Assembly (NCBI RefSeq): GCF_001807265.1
Contig: NZ_KV788396.1
Location: forward strand, 1-64,000
Reading direction: 5' to 3'
Source: Corynebacterium sp. HMSC05H05
GTDB taxonomy: Bacteria; Actinomycetota; Actinomycetes; Mycobacteriales; Mycobacteriaceae
DNA length: 64,000 nucleotides
The first letter of the stretch is position 1; every line of letters begins with the position of its first letter. Below are positions 33,946 through 44,989 of this stretch, in pieces. The notes beneath the pieces were generated by a model that did not search any database, had not been told where the DNA came from, and saw nothing but the letters and a program-made list of their open reading frames with translations. Made by a program: the position numbers and the translations under genes.

Positions 33946-35109
33946 ATGAACGCCTCCGGTGTTCCGCTGCGAGAGCTGGGACTTGTCCTGCTAGTGGCGG
34001 CCGCAGTCACCTACTTGGCCACCGGCCCAGTGCGTTCCATGCTCGTGCGCACGGGCAGGGTGGCGGAGATTCGCCAGCGCGACGTGCACACGCAGCCGAC
34101 CCCGTCGCTAGGCGGGCTGGCCATGTTCACCGGATTCTTGGCCGCCTACGGGCTCGCGCAGCAGTTGCCGGCCCTGACCCGCGGGTTCGCCCCAGTCACC
34201 CCGGAAATGACTGCGGTACTGGTGGGCGGGCTCGCCATCGTGCTCGTCGGCGTGGTGGACGACCTGTACGAGCTGCGCGCGCTGACCAAGCTAATCGGGC
34301 AGTTCGCCGCCGCGATCATCATGACCGCGCTGGGCATTATCTTCACCGTGTTCTATCTGCCGTTCGGGGAAGGCACCACGCTCATCCTGGATCAAGCCCA
34401 TGGCATGGTCTTGAGCGCGCTGTTTACGGTGCTGCTCATCAACGCAGTGAACTTCGTCGACGGCATCGACGGGCTCGCCGCCGGGCTGGGCATGATCGCG
34501 GGCTCTGCGATCCTGATCTACTCGCTGGCGGTGCTCCACGACCAAGGCGGAGCGGTCTCCGCCTACCCGCCGGCGATCATCTGCGCGATCCTGGTGGGGA
34601 TCTGCGCGGGATTTTTGCCCCACAACTTCGAGCCCGCGCGCATCTTCATGGGCGACTCCGGGGCGATGCTGATCGGGCTGCTGCTCGCCGCGGCGTCGAT
34701 TTCGGCATCCGGCAAGATCAACATGTCGCTCTACGGCGCCGCCGACCTAGTGGCGCTGGTCAGCCCGATCATCGTTGTGCTGGCCGCGATCGCGCTGCCA
34801 GTGCTGGACCTGATGTGGGCCGTGATCCGCCGCACCGCGCGCGGGCAGAGCCCGTTTGCCGCGGACGCAGGGCACATCCACCACCGCCTACTTCGGCTCG
34901 GGCACACGCACCGCCGCACCGTGCTGGTGCTCTACATGTGGGTCTCCGCCGTCGCCTTCGGTGCAGTGAGCTTTTCCGTGGTGCCGTTCAAAATCGCGGC
35001 GTCGTTAAGCGTGGCGGCGCTGCTGGTTGCGTTTTTGCTCACGCTGGTGCCCTTGGCAAAGGGAAAGATCGGCCCGGCAGGTAGGATGACGCAGCGTGAA
35101 ACCGCTTGA
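33946..35109 (+). CDS. wecA: Undecaprenyl-phosphate GlcNAc-1-phosphate transferase WecA
   Basis: A 387-aa polytopic enzyme of the MraY/WecA/TagO superfamily with about 11 membrane segments. Active-site motifs appear in order: VHTQPTPSLGG, VVDDLYELRALTKLIGQ, NAVNFVDGIDGLAAG, FMGDSGAMLIGL and DAGHIHHRLLRLGH, whose HIHHR motif points to a HexNAc-1-P donor as in WecA. In mycolate bacteria WecA starts the decaprenyl-PP-GlcNAc linker that joins arabinogalactan to peptidoglycan. The gene overlaps atpI by 14 nt, which couples wall-linker synthesis to the ATP synthase locus. Confidence 0.93.
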   Translation: MNASGVPLRELGLVLLVAAAVTYLATGPVRSMLVRTGRVAEIRQRDVHTQPTPSLGGLAMFTGFLAAYGLAQQLPALTRGFAPVTPEMTAVLVGGLAIVLVGVVDDLYELRALTKLIGQFAAAIIMTALGIIFTVFYLPFGEGTTLILDQAHGMVLSALFTVLLINAVNFVDGIDGLAAGLGMIAGSAILIYSLAVLHDQGGAVSAYPPAIICAILVGICAGFLPHNFEPARIFMGDSGAMLIGLLLAAASISASGKINMSLYGAADLVALVSPIIVVLAAIALPVLDLMWAVIRRTARGQSPFAADAGHIHHRLLRLGHTHRRTVLVLYMWVSAVAFGAVSFSVVPFKIAASLSVAALLVAFLLTLVPLAKGKIGPAGRMTQRETA

Positions 35110-35527
35110 AGTCAACGACGCTAACGCCATGACCGACCACCGCAGGCCTCTCGTGCGCGCGCTGAAGGTGGCCAGCTGGGCGCTCGTGATGCTCACTGTG
35201 GTCGCGCTGATGGGGTGGGGCGCCGCCCGCGACCTGCCCGGCATCTGGGCCGCGCTGATGGGCGTCGCAGTGGGCGGAAGCTTCGTGCTGCTCACCGCCG
35301 CAACCGTGTTGGCCACCTCAAACTCCACCCCGAATGCCACGATGGCGATCGTGCTCGGCGGCTGGCTGCTCAAGATGGGTGTGCTGGTGCTGTTTTTCCT
35401 GTGGATCCGCGGCTTCGACTTCTATGACCACCAGGCGTTCGGCATCACCACGATGGCGGCCCTAGTTGTCGCCCTGGGTGCCGAAACCTGGGGCTTGATC
35501 ACCACTCGCACCACCTACCTGGATTAG
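35096..35527 (+). CDS. atpI: AtpI-like membrane protein
   Basis: A 143-aa protein with four membrane segments (about 27-45, 49-72, 84-103 and 118-134). AtpI is a small helper thought to aid assembly of the c-ring or magnesium supply. The start is GTG 35096, overlapping the end of wecA; ATG 35129 is an alternative. The assignment rests on topology and its place before atpB; similarity to other AtpI proteins is low, as is usual. Confidence 0.8.
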   Translation: MKPLEVNDANAMTDHRRPLVRALKVASWALVMLTVVALMGWGAARDLPGIWAALMGVAVGGSFVLLTAATVLATSNSTPNATMAIVLGGWLLKMGVLVLFFLWIRGFDFYDHQAFGITTMAALVVALGAETWGLITTRTTYLD

Positions 35528-35882
35528 AGGTACGCGCAAGCTGTGACAGACCTAACAGCAGGGCGGAAAAGCGTCCGAGCTGGGTAGTTGCCCGGTTTCG
35601 TGGGTTGGGGTGGTGCGTCGGGGGGACAACTACACAGGTAAAACCTACTTTGCGCGGACGGCCTGTTAGGATTACCGCTGGGTTTGTTCCGAGTCGATAT
35701 TAACCCTCGTAAGCAGGGGAAACCGGCGTAAGAACGACATCCCCTGCCCCCGCGGAAGCAGATGTGCGACGGAGTCCGCCGCGGAGGCAGTCTTTGTTGA
35801 AGACGTCCATCGCACCGCGCACCGAGCGCATCGGAGCGCGGCCCGAGAACGGGAGAGAACGCTGAGCGTTACAACTTTGGCC
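35528..35882 (+). promoter_or_regulatory. Long non-coding leader/promoter region before atpB
   Basis: These 355 bases hold no convincing gene. TGTGACAGACCTAACA (35542-35557) resembles a GlxR site with two mismatches. TAGGAT near 35667 is a possible -10 with a weak -35. Further down GCAGGGG (from 35713) can pair with CCCCTGC (to about 35748). This is the expected place for the main atp operon promoter, giving a leader of roughly 200 nt. Confidence 0.5.
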
Positions 35883-36677
35883 ATGAAGGGTGAATTCCAC
35901 GCACCTTCGCTTGGTCCAGAATTTTTCCCGGGGCAGACGTACGGCCAGCTCATTGGTGAAGACTTCGCTAATGGGTGGTTCGCACTCGATCGCATCATGC
36001 TCGTCCGCCTCTTCATGGCGGCGATTTTGGTGCTCCTCTTTGTTATTGCCTTCCGGAACCCGAAGCTGGTTCCCAAGGGCCTGCAGAATGTCGCCGAGAT
36101 CGGTGTCGATTTCGTCCGCGTGAACATCGCGGAGGACACGCTGGGGAAGAAAGATGGCAAGCGGTTCCTGCCGCTGCTGTGCACCATCTTCTTCACCACG
36201 CTGTTCATGAACGTCGCAACGATCATCCCGGGCCTGAACATCTCGCCTAACGCACGTATCGGCATGCCGATCGTCATGGCAGTTGCGGCCTACATCGCGA
36301 TGATCTATGCCGGCGTGAAGCGCTACGGCATCGCTTTCTTCAAGCACTCGACCGTGATCCCCGGCCTTCCGCCGCTGCTCCACCTTCTGGTGGTGCCGAT
36401 CGAGTTCTTCTCGACGTTTATTCTGCGTCCGGTCACCCTGGCTCTTCGTCTTATGGCGAACTTCCTGGCTGGCCACATCATTCTCGTCCTGCTGTACTCT
36501 GCCACGAACTTCTTCTTCTGGCAGCTGAACGCATGGACGGCAGTGAGTGGCCTGACCCTCATCGCAGCACTGCTGTTCACCGCATACGAGTTGATCATCA
36601 TCTTCCTGCAGGCGTACATCTTCGCTCTGCTGACTGCGGTGTACATCGAGCTGTCGCTGCACGCGGATGCGCATTAA
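35883..36677 (+). CDS. atpB: ATP synthase F0 subunit a
   Basis: About 264 aa with five to six membrane helices. The essential arginine lies in ILRPVTLALRLMANFLAGHI and the partner helix in FLQAYIFALLTAVYIEL. Subunit a forms the proton half-channels against the c-ring. ATG 35883 is the simplest start; a TTG two codons earlier (35877) is possible, and neither has a strong ribosome site. It is the first gene of the atpBEFHAGDC operon, in the standard order. Confidence 0.95.
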   Translation: MKGEFHAPSLGPEFFPGQTYGQLIGEDFANGWFALDRIMLVRLFMAAILVLLFVIAFRNPKLVPKGLQNVAEIGVDFVRVNIAEDTLGKKDGKRFLPLLCTIFFTTLFMNVATIIPGLNISPNARIGMPIVMAVAAYIAMIYAGVKRYGIAFFKHSTVIPGLPPLLHLLVVPIEFFSTFILRPVTLALRLMANFLAGHIILVLLYSATNFFFWQLNAWTAVSGLTLIAALLFTAYELIIIFLQAYIFALLTAVYIELSLHADAH

Positions 36678-36756
36678 CAAAGCGCGACCACACGGCCAAC
36701 TGAATAACCCCACAATCTGTCACTCGCTCACCCGCAACCCGCGGGAGAGCACTTAG

Positions 36757-37020
<264 letters not shown>

Positions 37021-37068
37021 AAAACACGAACGAGTAACCCCGTACATTTTTTAGATCAGGAGCAACCA

Positions 37069-37641
37069 ATGACTAACGTCACTGCATTCCTCGCTGCCGC
37101 AGAGGGCAGCGAGAAGCTGCCGCTGGAGAATGAACCTTCCATTCTTCTGCCGGCCGCCTACGACGTGGTTTGGTCTCTTGTCGTTTTCATCATCGTCGGC
37201 CTACTTTTTGCGAAGTACGTCATTCCGAAGTTCCAGGAAGTGCTGGCGGAGCGCGAAGACCGAATCAAGGGTGGCATCGAGCGTGCTGAGGTCGCCCAAA
37301 AGGAAGCCAAGGCTGCCCTGGAGAAGAACAACGCCGAGCTTGCGGAGGCGCGCCACGAGGCCGCTGAGATCCGTGAAGCCGCCCGCGCCCGCGGCAAGGA
37401 AATCGAGGCTGAGTCTCGTGCCCGCGCCGAGGAAGAGGCCCGCCGCATCATCGCCTCCGGCGAGAAGCAGCTGCAGGCCTCCCGCGAGGAGGTTGTCGCT
37501 GAGCTGCGCAACGAGATGGGCCAGAACTCCATCTCGCTGGCTGAGCGTCTGCTGGGCACCGAGCTGTCGGATTCGACCCGCCGCTCGAACACGATCGACG
37601 AGTTCCTGAGCGAGCTCGACCACGTGTCGACGAGGAAGTAG
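37069..37641 (+). CDS. atpF: ATP synthase F0 subunit b
   Basis: A 190-aa protein: one membrane helix ([19 protein letters not shown], about 30-48), then a long charged coiled coil (about 55-160, rich in Glu, Ala, Arg and Lys) and a C-terminal segment that binds the delta subunit. It is the peripheral stalk. In contrast to mycobacteria it is not fused to delta. The spacing to atpH is 5 nt. Confidence 0.96.
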   Translation: MTNVTAFLAAAEGSEKLPLENEPSILLPAAYDVVWSLVVFIIVGLLFAKYVIPKFQEVLAEREDRIKGGIERAEVAQKEAKAALEKNNAELAEARHEAAEIREAARARGKEIEAESRARAEEEARRIIASGEKQLQASREEVVAELRNEMGQNSISLAERLLGTELSDSTRRSNTIDEFLSELDHVSTRK

Positions 37642-37646
37642 GCGAG

Positions 37647-38480
37647 ATGAAGGCAGCTAGTCGCGAAGCACAGTCGCACGTTACGGAAAAGCTCGAAGAG
37701 CTGATCCGGAACGCCGACAATTCCGTCGCCGTGGCTGCGCAGATCGGTACCGAGCTGTTCCTCACCGTGGACCAGCTCGACACCGAGCGCGCGCTGCGTA
37801 TCGCCGTGGCCGACACGTCGCTGGATTCCTCGCAGCGCGGGGGCATCATCCGCGACGTCTTCGGCAACAAGGTTGCGGAGCCCACCTTGAACATCCTCAC
37901 CGCTGCAGCGCAGCAGGAGTGGTCGACCCCGCGCGAGTTTCGCGCTGGTCTGGTCAACCTCGGCCGTCGCGCGCTGGAGCTGGGTGCCAAGGAGCAGGGC
38001 CAGCTGGAGCAGGTGGAAAACGAGCTGTACCAGCTCTCCACGCTGCTCGAGGGGGAGAAGGAGCTGACCCAGCTGCTCTCCGACCGCACCGCAACCCCGG
38101 CGCAGAAGCGCGGACTGTTGGCTAGCGTGATTTACGGCAAGGTGACGATGTTCACCGAGGCACTGGCATTGCAGGTTATCGGCCGCCCCCACCACAACCC
38201 CGTCGACGACTTGGCCGAGCTGGCCGCGGGCGTCGCGGAGCTGCGTGGCAAGGCTGTCGCACGCGTGAAGGCCGCTGAGGCACTCAGCGACACCCAGCGC
38301 GATGCACTGGCCCGCAAGCTGGAGCAGATTTACGGTCGCGAGATGGCCATCCACTCTGAGGTTGACCCCAGCCTCCTCGGCGGAATGGTTGTCCGTGTGG
38401 GCGATGAGGTCATCGACGGTTCGACGCGCGGGAAGATTAACCGTCTTCGCACCGACATGGCAGCCCAGGCGGCCAAATAG
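37647..38480 (+). CDS. atpH: ATP synthase F1 subunit delta
   Basis: A 277-aa delta subunit, longer than the roughly 180 aa of E. coli but normal for corynebacteria. The C-terminal part shows the family pattern [48 protein letters not shown]. It links the F1 head to the b stalk. The extra N-terminal region (about 1-100) is the actinobacterial extension. Confidence 0.95.
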   Translation: MKAASREAQSHVTEKLEELIRNADNSVAVAAQIGTELFLTVDQLDTERALRIAVADTSLDSSQRGGIIRDVFGNKVAEPTLNILTAAAQQEWSTPREFRAGLVNLGRRALELGAKEQGQLEQVENELYQLSTLLEGEKELTQLLSDRTATPAQKRGLLASVIYGKVTMFTEALALQVIGRPHHNPVDDLAELAAGVAELRGKAVARVKAAEALSDTQRDALARKLEQIYGREMAIHSEVDPSLLGGMVVRVGDEVIDGSTRGKINRLRTDMAAQAAK

Positions 38481-38521
38481 AAAACAACATGCTGGAAGAA
38501 ACTACCGAGAGCAGGAAGAAC

Positions 38522-40153
38522 ATGGCGGAGCTGACGATCTCCTCCGATGAGATCCGTAGCGCGATAGCGAACTACACCTCGAGCTACTCCGCGGAGGCCT
38601 CCCGTGAGGAGGTCGGCGTGGTGACTTCGGCTGCAGATGGTATTGCCCAGGTTTCCGGGCTGCCAGGTTGCATGACGAATGAGCTGCTCGAGTTCCCGAA
38701 CGGCGTCATTGGCGTCGCACAGAACCTCGAGACCGACTCCATCGGTGTCGTGGTGCTGGGTAATTTTGAGACCCTTTCCGAGGGCGACGAAGTCAAGCGA
38801 ACGGGCGAGGTTCTCTCGATCCCGGTCGGCGAGAACTTCCTCGGCCGCGTGATCAACCCCCTGGGCCAGCCGATCGACGGCCTGGGCCCCATCGAGTCCA
38901 ACGAAGAGCGCGCCCTGGAGCTCCAGGCCGCAGGCGTTCTCGACCGCCAGCCGGTCGAGGAGCCGCTGCAGACCGGCATGAAGGCGATCGACGCCATGAC
39001 GCCGATCGGCCGTGGCCAGCGCCAGCTCATCATTGGCGACCGTAAGACCGGCAAGACCGCGGTCTGCATCGACACCATCCTCAACCAGAAGGAGTTCTGG
39101 GAGACCGGTGACCCGTCGAAGCAGGTGCGCTGCATCTACGTCGCCGTCGGCCAGAAGGGCTCCACCATTGCTGGTGTGCGCCAGACTCTGGAGGAGGCCG
39201 GTGCTCTGGAGTACACCACTATCGTGGCGGCTCCGGCATCCGACTCCGCCGGCTTCAAGTGGCTGGCACCGTTCTCCGGTGCAGCCCTGGGCCAGCACTG
39301 GATGTACCAGGGCAAGCACGTCCTGGTCATCTACGATGACCTGACCAAGCAGGCTGAGGCCTACCGTGCCATCTCCCTGCTGCTGCGCCGCCCGCCGGGC
39401 CGCGAGGCATACCCGGGCGACGTGTTCTACCTGCACTCCCGCCTGCTGGAGCGTGCCGCCAAGCTTAACGACGAGCTCGGCGCAGGCTCTTTGACCGCAC
39501 TGCCGATCATCGAGACGAAGGCGAACGACGTGGGCGCCTTCATTCCGACCAACGTCATCTCGATTACCGACGGCCAGGTCTTCCTGCAGTCCGACCTCTT
39601 CAACCAGGGCGTGCGCCCGGCTATCGACGTGGGCATCTCCGTGTCCCGTGTCGGTGGCGCCGCGCAGACCAAGGGCATGAAGAAGGTTGCCGGTAACCTC
39701 CGTCTGGACCTCGCCGCATACCGCGACCTGGAGGCCTTCGCGGCCTTCGCGTCCGACCTCGACGCCGCTTCCAAGAAGCAGCTCGAGCGCGGCCAGCGTC
39801 TGGTGGAGCTGCTGAAGCAGTCCGAGCACGCGCCGCAGGCCGTCGAGTACCAGATCATCTCGATCTGGTCTGCAAACGAGGGCGTTTTCGACGTCGTTCC
39901 CGTCGAGGATGTCCGCCGCTACGAGGCAGAGCTGCACGAGTCCATCCGCGCCAACGCTCCGCAGGTCTACGACCAGATTGCGGGCGGCAAGCAGCTTGAC
40001 GACGACTCGAAGGCCGCGATCCTGCGCGTCAACGAGGACCTGGCACGCAACTTCCAGGCTTCCTCCGGCGAGCGCATCGTCCGCGAGGCCGAGGCAGAGC
40101 CGCTCGACTCCAAGCAGGTGGCCAAGAACGAGCTCAACGTCAGCCGCTCCTAG
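38522..40153 (+). CDS. atpA: ATP synthase F1 subunit alpha
   Basis: A 543-aa non-catalytic nucleotide-binding subunit. The N-terminal beta barrel is followed by Walker A GDRKTGKT (172-179), the arginine finger region [18 protein letters not shown] and a helical C-domain. ATG 38522 is preceded by AGGAAG; an in-frame ATG at 38489 would add 11 residues. The C-terminus extends about 30 residues past the usual bacterial end, an extension I recall from mycobacterial alpha subunits as well. Confidence 0.97.
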   Translation: MAELTISSDEIRSAIANYTSSYSAEASREEVGVVTSAADGIAQVSGLPGCMTNELLEFPNGVIGVAQNLETDSIGVVVLGNFETLSEGDEVKRTGEVLSIPVGENFLGRVINPLGQPIDGLGPIESNEERALELQAAGVLDRQPVEEPLQTGMKAIDAMTPIGRGQRQLIIGDRKTGKTAVCIDTILNQKEFWETGDPSKQVRCIYVAVGQKGSTIAGVRQTLEEAGALEYTTIVAAPASDSAGFKWLAPFSGAALGQHWMYQGKHVLVIYDDLTKQAEAYRAISLLLRRPPGREAYPGDVFYLHSRLLERAAKLNDELGAGSLTALPIIETKANDVGAFIPTNVISITDGQVFLQSDLFNQGVRPAIDVGISVSRVGGAAQTKGMKKVAGNLRLDLAAYRDLEAFAAFASDLDAASKKQLERGQRLVELLKQSEHAPQAVEYQIISIWSANEGVFDVVPVEDVRRYEAELHESIRANAPQVYDQIAGGKQLDDDSKAAILRVNEDLARNFQASSGERIVREAEAEPLDSKQVAKNELNVSRS

Positions 40154-40204
40154 ACCGCGTGAATCGCGACTAGGACAACTACTTAAAGGAAGGGAGGAAA
40201 CACC

Positions 40205-41173
40205 ATGGCAACGCTTCGCGAATTGCGCGACCGCATCAGGTCCGTCAACTCAACGAAGAAAATCACCAAGGCCCAGGAGCTGATCGCCACCGCGCAGATC
40301 ACCAAGGCCCAGCAGCGCGTCGAGGCGGCTAAGCCGTACGCCGACGAGCTGAAAGACGTCATGGAACGCCTCGCGTCCGCGAGCTCCCTGGCCCACCCCA
40401 TGCTCCATGAGCGTGAGAACGGCCGGGTCGCGGCAATCCTCGTGGTCACCTCTGACCGCGGTATGGCCGGCGGTTACAACCACAACGTCCTGAAGAAGGC
40501 GGCGCAGCTGGAGCGCATGCTCACCGATGCCGGGTACGAGGTAGTGCGCTACGTCACCGGCAACAAAGGTGTCACGCACTTCAAGTTCCGCGACATGGAC
40601 GTTCAGGGTTCTTGGACCGGGTTCTCGCAGCAGCCGTCGTGGGATGACACCCACGGCGTGCGCCACCAGATCATCGACGGCTACATGGCAGGCTCCGAGT
40701 CCTCGGTGCCGCTGCGTGTCGACGGTGCCGAAGGTGGTTCCGTGCGCGGCTTCGACGTCGTGCACGTTGTCTACACCGAGTTCGTCTCCATGCTGTCGCA
40801 GGAGGCGCGGGTCACCCAGCTTCTGCCGATTGAGCCGGTGCTGGAGGAGTTCAAGTACGAGCAGCAGGACATGCTGACTACTTCCGGCGACGTGCGCCCG
40901 GACATGAACTTCGAGCCCGACGCTGACACGCTGATGGAAGAGCTGCTTCCGGTGTACGTCTCTAGGTTGCTCTACTCGATCTTCCTGGAGTCCGCTGCAG
41001 CGGAGTCGGCATCGCGCCGCACGGCTATGAAGAACGCGACGGATAACGCTACGGAGCTGGCTAACGACCTGTCCCGTGAAGCTAACCAAGCCCGTCAGGC
41101 AAAGATCACCCAGGAAATCACCGAGATTATCGGCGGCGCTGGCGCGCTGTCCGGTAGTGGAGAAAGTGACTAA
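40205..41173 (+). CDS. atpG: ATP synthase F1 subunit gamma
   Basis: A 322-aa central-shaft subunit. The N-terminal helix is the family signature LRELRDRIRSVNSTKKITKAQELIATAQI; the C-terminal helix contains ESAAAESASRRTAMKNATDNATEL. The middle Rossmann-like domain carries an insertion relative to E. coli (around SWTGFSQQPSWDDTHGVRHQ), of the kind seen in actinobacteria. GGAAGGGAGG precedes the ATG. Confidence 0.96.
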   Translation: MATLRELRDRIRSVNSTKKITKAQELIATAQITKAQQRVEAAKPYADELKDVMERLASASSLAHPMLHERENGRVAAILVVTSDRGMAGGYNHNVLKKAAQLERMLTDAGYEVVRYVTGNKGVTHFKFRDMDVQGSWTGFSQQPSWDDTHGVRHQIIDGYMAGSESSVPLRVDGAEGGSVRGFDVVHVVYTEFVSMLSQEARVTQLLPIEPVLEEFKYEQQDMLTTSGDVRPDMNFEPDADTLMEELLPVYVSRLLYSIFLESAAAESASRRTAMKNATDNATELANDLSREANQARQAKITQEITEIIGGAGALSGSGESD

Positions 41174-42688
<1,515 letters not shown>

Positions 42689-42699
42689 GAGGGTAGAAG

Positions 42700-43068
42700 A
42701 TGGCTGAACTTACCGCTCAACTGGTCGCGGTCGACCGCATGCTCTGGAAAGGCCAGGCAAGCATCGTCACCGCCCAGACCACGGAGGGTGAGATCGGCAT
42801 CCTTCCTGGCCACGAGCCGCTCCTTGGCCAGCTCAAGGACAACGGTGTGGTGACCATCCGCCCGGTGGACGGCGAGCGCATCGTCGCCGCCGTCCAGGGT
42901 GGGTTCCTGTCCGTTGTGGGCGACAAGGTGACCATCTTGGCCGACTACGCGATCTTCGCCGACGAGGTTGACACCGCTGACGCGGAGTCCCACCTCCACG
43001 ACGAGGACCGCGTTGTCAAGGCACGTTCCGAGGCGGAGCTCGCCGCGGTTCGCCGCCAGAGCCAGTAA
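42700..43068 (+). CDS. atpC: ATP synthase F1 subunit epsilon
   Basis: A 122-aa subunit: an N-terminal beta sandwich ([38 protein letters not shown]) and a short C-terminal helix with [21 protein letters not shown]. It connects the c-ring to gamma and restrains ATP hydrolysis. The helical domain is short, as in other actinobacteria. GGAGGGTAGAAG precedes the ATG. It is the last gene of the operon; a terminator follows 44 nt later. Confidence 0.95.
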   Translation: MAELTAQLVAVDRMLWKGQASIVTAQTTEGEIGILPGHEPLLGQLKDNGVVTIRPVDGERIVAAVQGGFLSVVGDKVTILADYAIFADEVDTADAESHLHDEDRVVKARSEAELAAVRRQSQ

Positions 43069-43112
43069 AAGTCTCTGGCAAGGAAGGCATAGACGCCGAC
43101 CGCCACGAACGC

Positions 43113-43145
43113 ACCCCTTCCCGGGAAACCGGGAGGGGGTGTTTC
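43113..43145 (+). terminator. Terminator of the atp operon
   Basis: CACCCCTTCCCGG (43113-43125) pairs with CCGGGAGGGGGTG (43130-43142) with one wobble, has a GAAA loop and is followed by TTT. Confidence 0.9.
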
Positions 43146-43208
43146 GCATTTGTGCGATATGATCACTGGCAAATGTCTATCCAGCGTGGTCGAGGAGGTT
43201 GGGCCGGG

Positions 43209-43673
43209 ATGATGGTCGTCGCAAGTGTTGCAGCGCTAGTCCTGGTAGTCCTCGCAGCGGCCGCGGGGTGGCGCTTTGCCATGGTGCGCAACTCCGGCGC
43301 GCGAGCGATGATGCGCGAGCTGCCGGCTGAGGGGATCCACGGCTGGCGGCATGGCGTGCTGCGCTACGACGGCGAGCGGCTGCTGTTTTTCAAGCTGCGC
43401 TCGCTGACGTTCCACCACGACGTGGAGCTGGATCGCCGCGGGGTGGAGTTCGAGGGGTTCAGGGACGTGACCGAGGGCGAACGCGAGTTCATGCCGGAGA
43501 TCGGTCACGTCCTCCGCTTTACTGGCCCGCAGGGCGATTTCGAGTTCGCGGCGGACCGCCACACGGAGATGGGGCTGGTGTCGTGGGTGGAGGCGGCACC
43601 GGATGTGCGCCAGGAGCGTATCGACGTACGTTCGCTGGCCCAGCGCGCGCAGCGCGATGCAAACCAGCGTTAA
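43209..43673 (+). CDS. DUF2550 family membrane-anchored protein
   Basis: A 154-aa protein: one N-terminal membrane helix ([22 protein letters not shown]) and a soluble domain with [25 protein letters not shown], the DUF2550 pattern. In actinobacteria it regularly follows atpC; function unknown. I start at ATG 43209 because GAGGAGG lies 10 nt upstream. An alternative is ATG 43173, which would be leaderless behind TATGAT (43158-43163). Confidence 0.82.
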   Translation: MMVVASVAALVLVVLAAAAGWRFAMVRNSGARAMMRELPAEGIHGWRHGVLRYDGERLLFFKLRSLTFHHDVELDRRGVEFEGFRDVTEGEREFMPEIGHVLRFTGPQGDFEFAADRHTEMGLVSWVEAAPDVRQERIDVRSLAQRAQRDANQR

Positions 43674-43682
43674 GGGCGGCTG

Positions 43683-43688
43683 TACCCT
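43683..43688 (+). promoter_or_regulatory. -10 hexamer TACCCT of nucS (leaderless)
   Basis: TACCCT ends 7 nt before the nucS ATG; no ribosome site fits between. Confidence 0.5.
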
Positions 43689-43695
43689 GACAGGC

Positions 43696-44388
43696 ATGCG
43701 TCTAGTCATAGCCCGTTGCTCTGTGGATTACGTCGGCCGCCTGGATGCGCACCTGCCTGAGGCAATGCGTCTGATCTTGGTCAAGGCGGACGGTTCTGTC
43801 TCCATCCATGCGGACGACCGCGCCTACAAGCCCCTGAATTGGATGACGCCGCCGTGCACCACCCGCGTGGAGCAGGTGGTGGACGTGGACGGCGAGGACA
43901 CCGGCGAAGAGCTGTGGATCGTGGAGAACCCAAAGGGCGAACAGCTGCGCATCACCATTTCTGAGGTGCTGCTGGACGAGACGAAGGTGCTCGGCGAGGA
44001 CCCCGGCCTAGTCAAGGACGGGGTGGAGTCGCACCTGCAGGAACTTTTGGCGGAGCACATCACCACGCTCGGCGACGGCGTGACCTTGGTGCGCCGCGAG
44101 TACCCGACTGCGATCGGGCCGGTGGACATTCTGGCGCGCGACCCGCGAGGAGGCACGTTGGCGGTGGAGGTGAAGCGACGTGGCGGCATCGACGGTGTGG
44201 AGCAGCTCAGCCGCTACGTGGAGCTGCTCAACCGCGACGAGTTGCTGCGCCCAGTGCGGGGCGTGTTTGCGGCGCAGGAAATCAAACCGCAGGCACGCAC
44301 GCTGGCGGGCGACCGCGGCTTCGAGTGCGTGACCCTGGATTACGACGAGCTGCGCGGCATCGAGTCCGCGGAGCTGCGACTGTTCTAA
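43696..44388 (+). CDS. nucS: Mismatch-specific endonuclease NucS/EndoMS
   Basis: A 230-aa protein. The N-terminal half is a beta-sandwich dimer and DNA-binding domain ([16 protein letters not shown]). The C-terminal RecB-like nuclease domain has the metal-site residues in [32 protein letters not shown] (Asp, then Glu and Lys of EVK). In actinobacteria, which lack MutS/MutL, NucS cuts both strands at mismatches and works with the beta clamp; a short C-terminal tail (ESAELRLF) resembles the clamp-binding end. ATG 43696 is probably leaderless. The next gene starts within the stop codon. Confidence 0.94.
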   Translation: MRLVIARCSVDYVGRLDAHLPEAMRLILVKADGSVSIHADDRAYKPLNWMTPPCTTRVEQVVDVDGEDTGEELWIVENPKGEQLRITISEVLLDETKVLGEDPGLVKDGVESHLQELLAEHITTLGDGVTLVRREYPTAIGPVDILARDPRGGTLAVEVKRRGGIDGVEQLSRYVELLNRDELLRPVRGVFAAQEIKPQARTLAGDRGFECVTLDYDELRGIESAELRLF

Positions 44389-44675
44389 TGCCGCGCAGGA
44401 ACCGCCGGCAGCACCAGGCTCCCCGGTACGTGCTGCCCAAAGACGGCTCCACGTTCATCGGCACCCAAGAGATGGAGGGGCCGAGCTGGACTAACGGGGA
44501 GATCTTCAAGGTCCGCCAGATCGGGTCGGCGGCCGCGACGAAGTACTACATCTGCCCGGGCTGCAACCAGAACATCCCGCCCGGGGTGGCACATGTGGTG
44601 GCGTGGCCGCGCGACACCGGCCGCCGCGCGGACGACAGGCGGCACTGGCACAAGCACTGCTGGCAGCGGCGCTAG
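44388..44675 (+). CDS. Small putative zinc-binding protein linked to nucS
   Basis: A 95-aa basic protein. It contains ICPGCNQNIPPGVAHVVAWP, then Arg/Asp-rich RDTGRRADDRRHWHKHCW. The Cys-x2-Cys, His and final Cys residues look like a zinc site. Databases often call such proteins 'ATP/GTP-binding', but no P-loop is visible here. The ATG shares a base with the nucS stop (TAATG), so the two are coupled; a role with NucS is plausible but unproven. Confidence 0.83.
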   Translation: MPRRNRRQHQAPRYVLPKDGSTFIGTQEMEGPSWTNGEIFKVRQIGSAAATKYYICPGCNQNIPPGVAHVVAWPRDTGRRADDRRHWHKHCWQRR

Positions 44676-44678
44676 TAT
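44673..44678 (+). promoter_or_regulatory. -10 hexamer TAGTAT overlapping a stop codon
   Basis: TAGTAT begins with the stop codon TAG of the small zinc-protein gene and ends 7 nt before the ATG at 44686. A leaderless start is likely. Confidence 0.5.
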
Positions 44679-44685
44679 TGGCCGC

Positions 44686-44988
44686 ATGATTGCAGCGTTT
44701 TCTGTGGCACCGACCATGACCGAAAACTCCAACGCGGAGATGTCCGACATTGTCGCCAAGGCGGTGAAGGTGGTCCGCGAGTCGGGCCTGCCGCACGAGA
44801 CCACGGCGATGTTCACCACCGTCGAGGGGGAGTGGGACGAGGTCATGGACGTGATCAAGCGGGCGACGCAGGCCGTGGAGGAGGTCTCCCCGCGTGTGTC
44901 GCTGGTGGTCAAGGCGGATATCCGCCCCGGCTACGAGAACATGCTGCAGCAGAAAGTCGAATCCCTGAACAAGCACTTGGAGGCGTAA
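44686..44988 (+). CDS. MTH1187/YkoF-like thiamine-binding family protein
   Basis: A 100-aa ferredoxin-fold protein: IAAFSVAPTMTENSNAEMSDIVAKAVKVVRESGLPHETTAMFTTVEG, ending in SLVVKADIRPGYENMLQQKVESL. This is the UPF0045/MTH1187 family; members bind thiamine or a related small molecule as multimers, and the physiological role is open. It is followed 1 nt later by the thioredoxin-like gene. It probably has its own leaderless promoter. Confidence 0.87.
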   Translation: MIAAFSVAPTMTENSNAEMSDIVAKAVKVVRESGLPHETTAMFTTVEGEWDEVMDVIKRATQAVEEVSPRVSLVVKADIRPGYENMLQQKVESLNKHLEA

Positions 44989-44989
44989 C

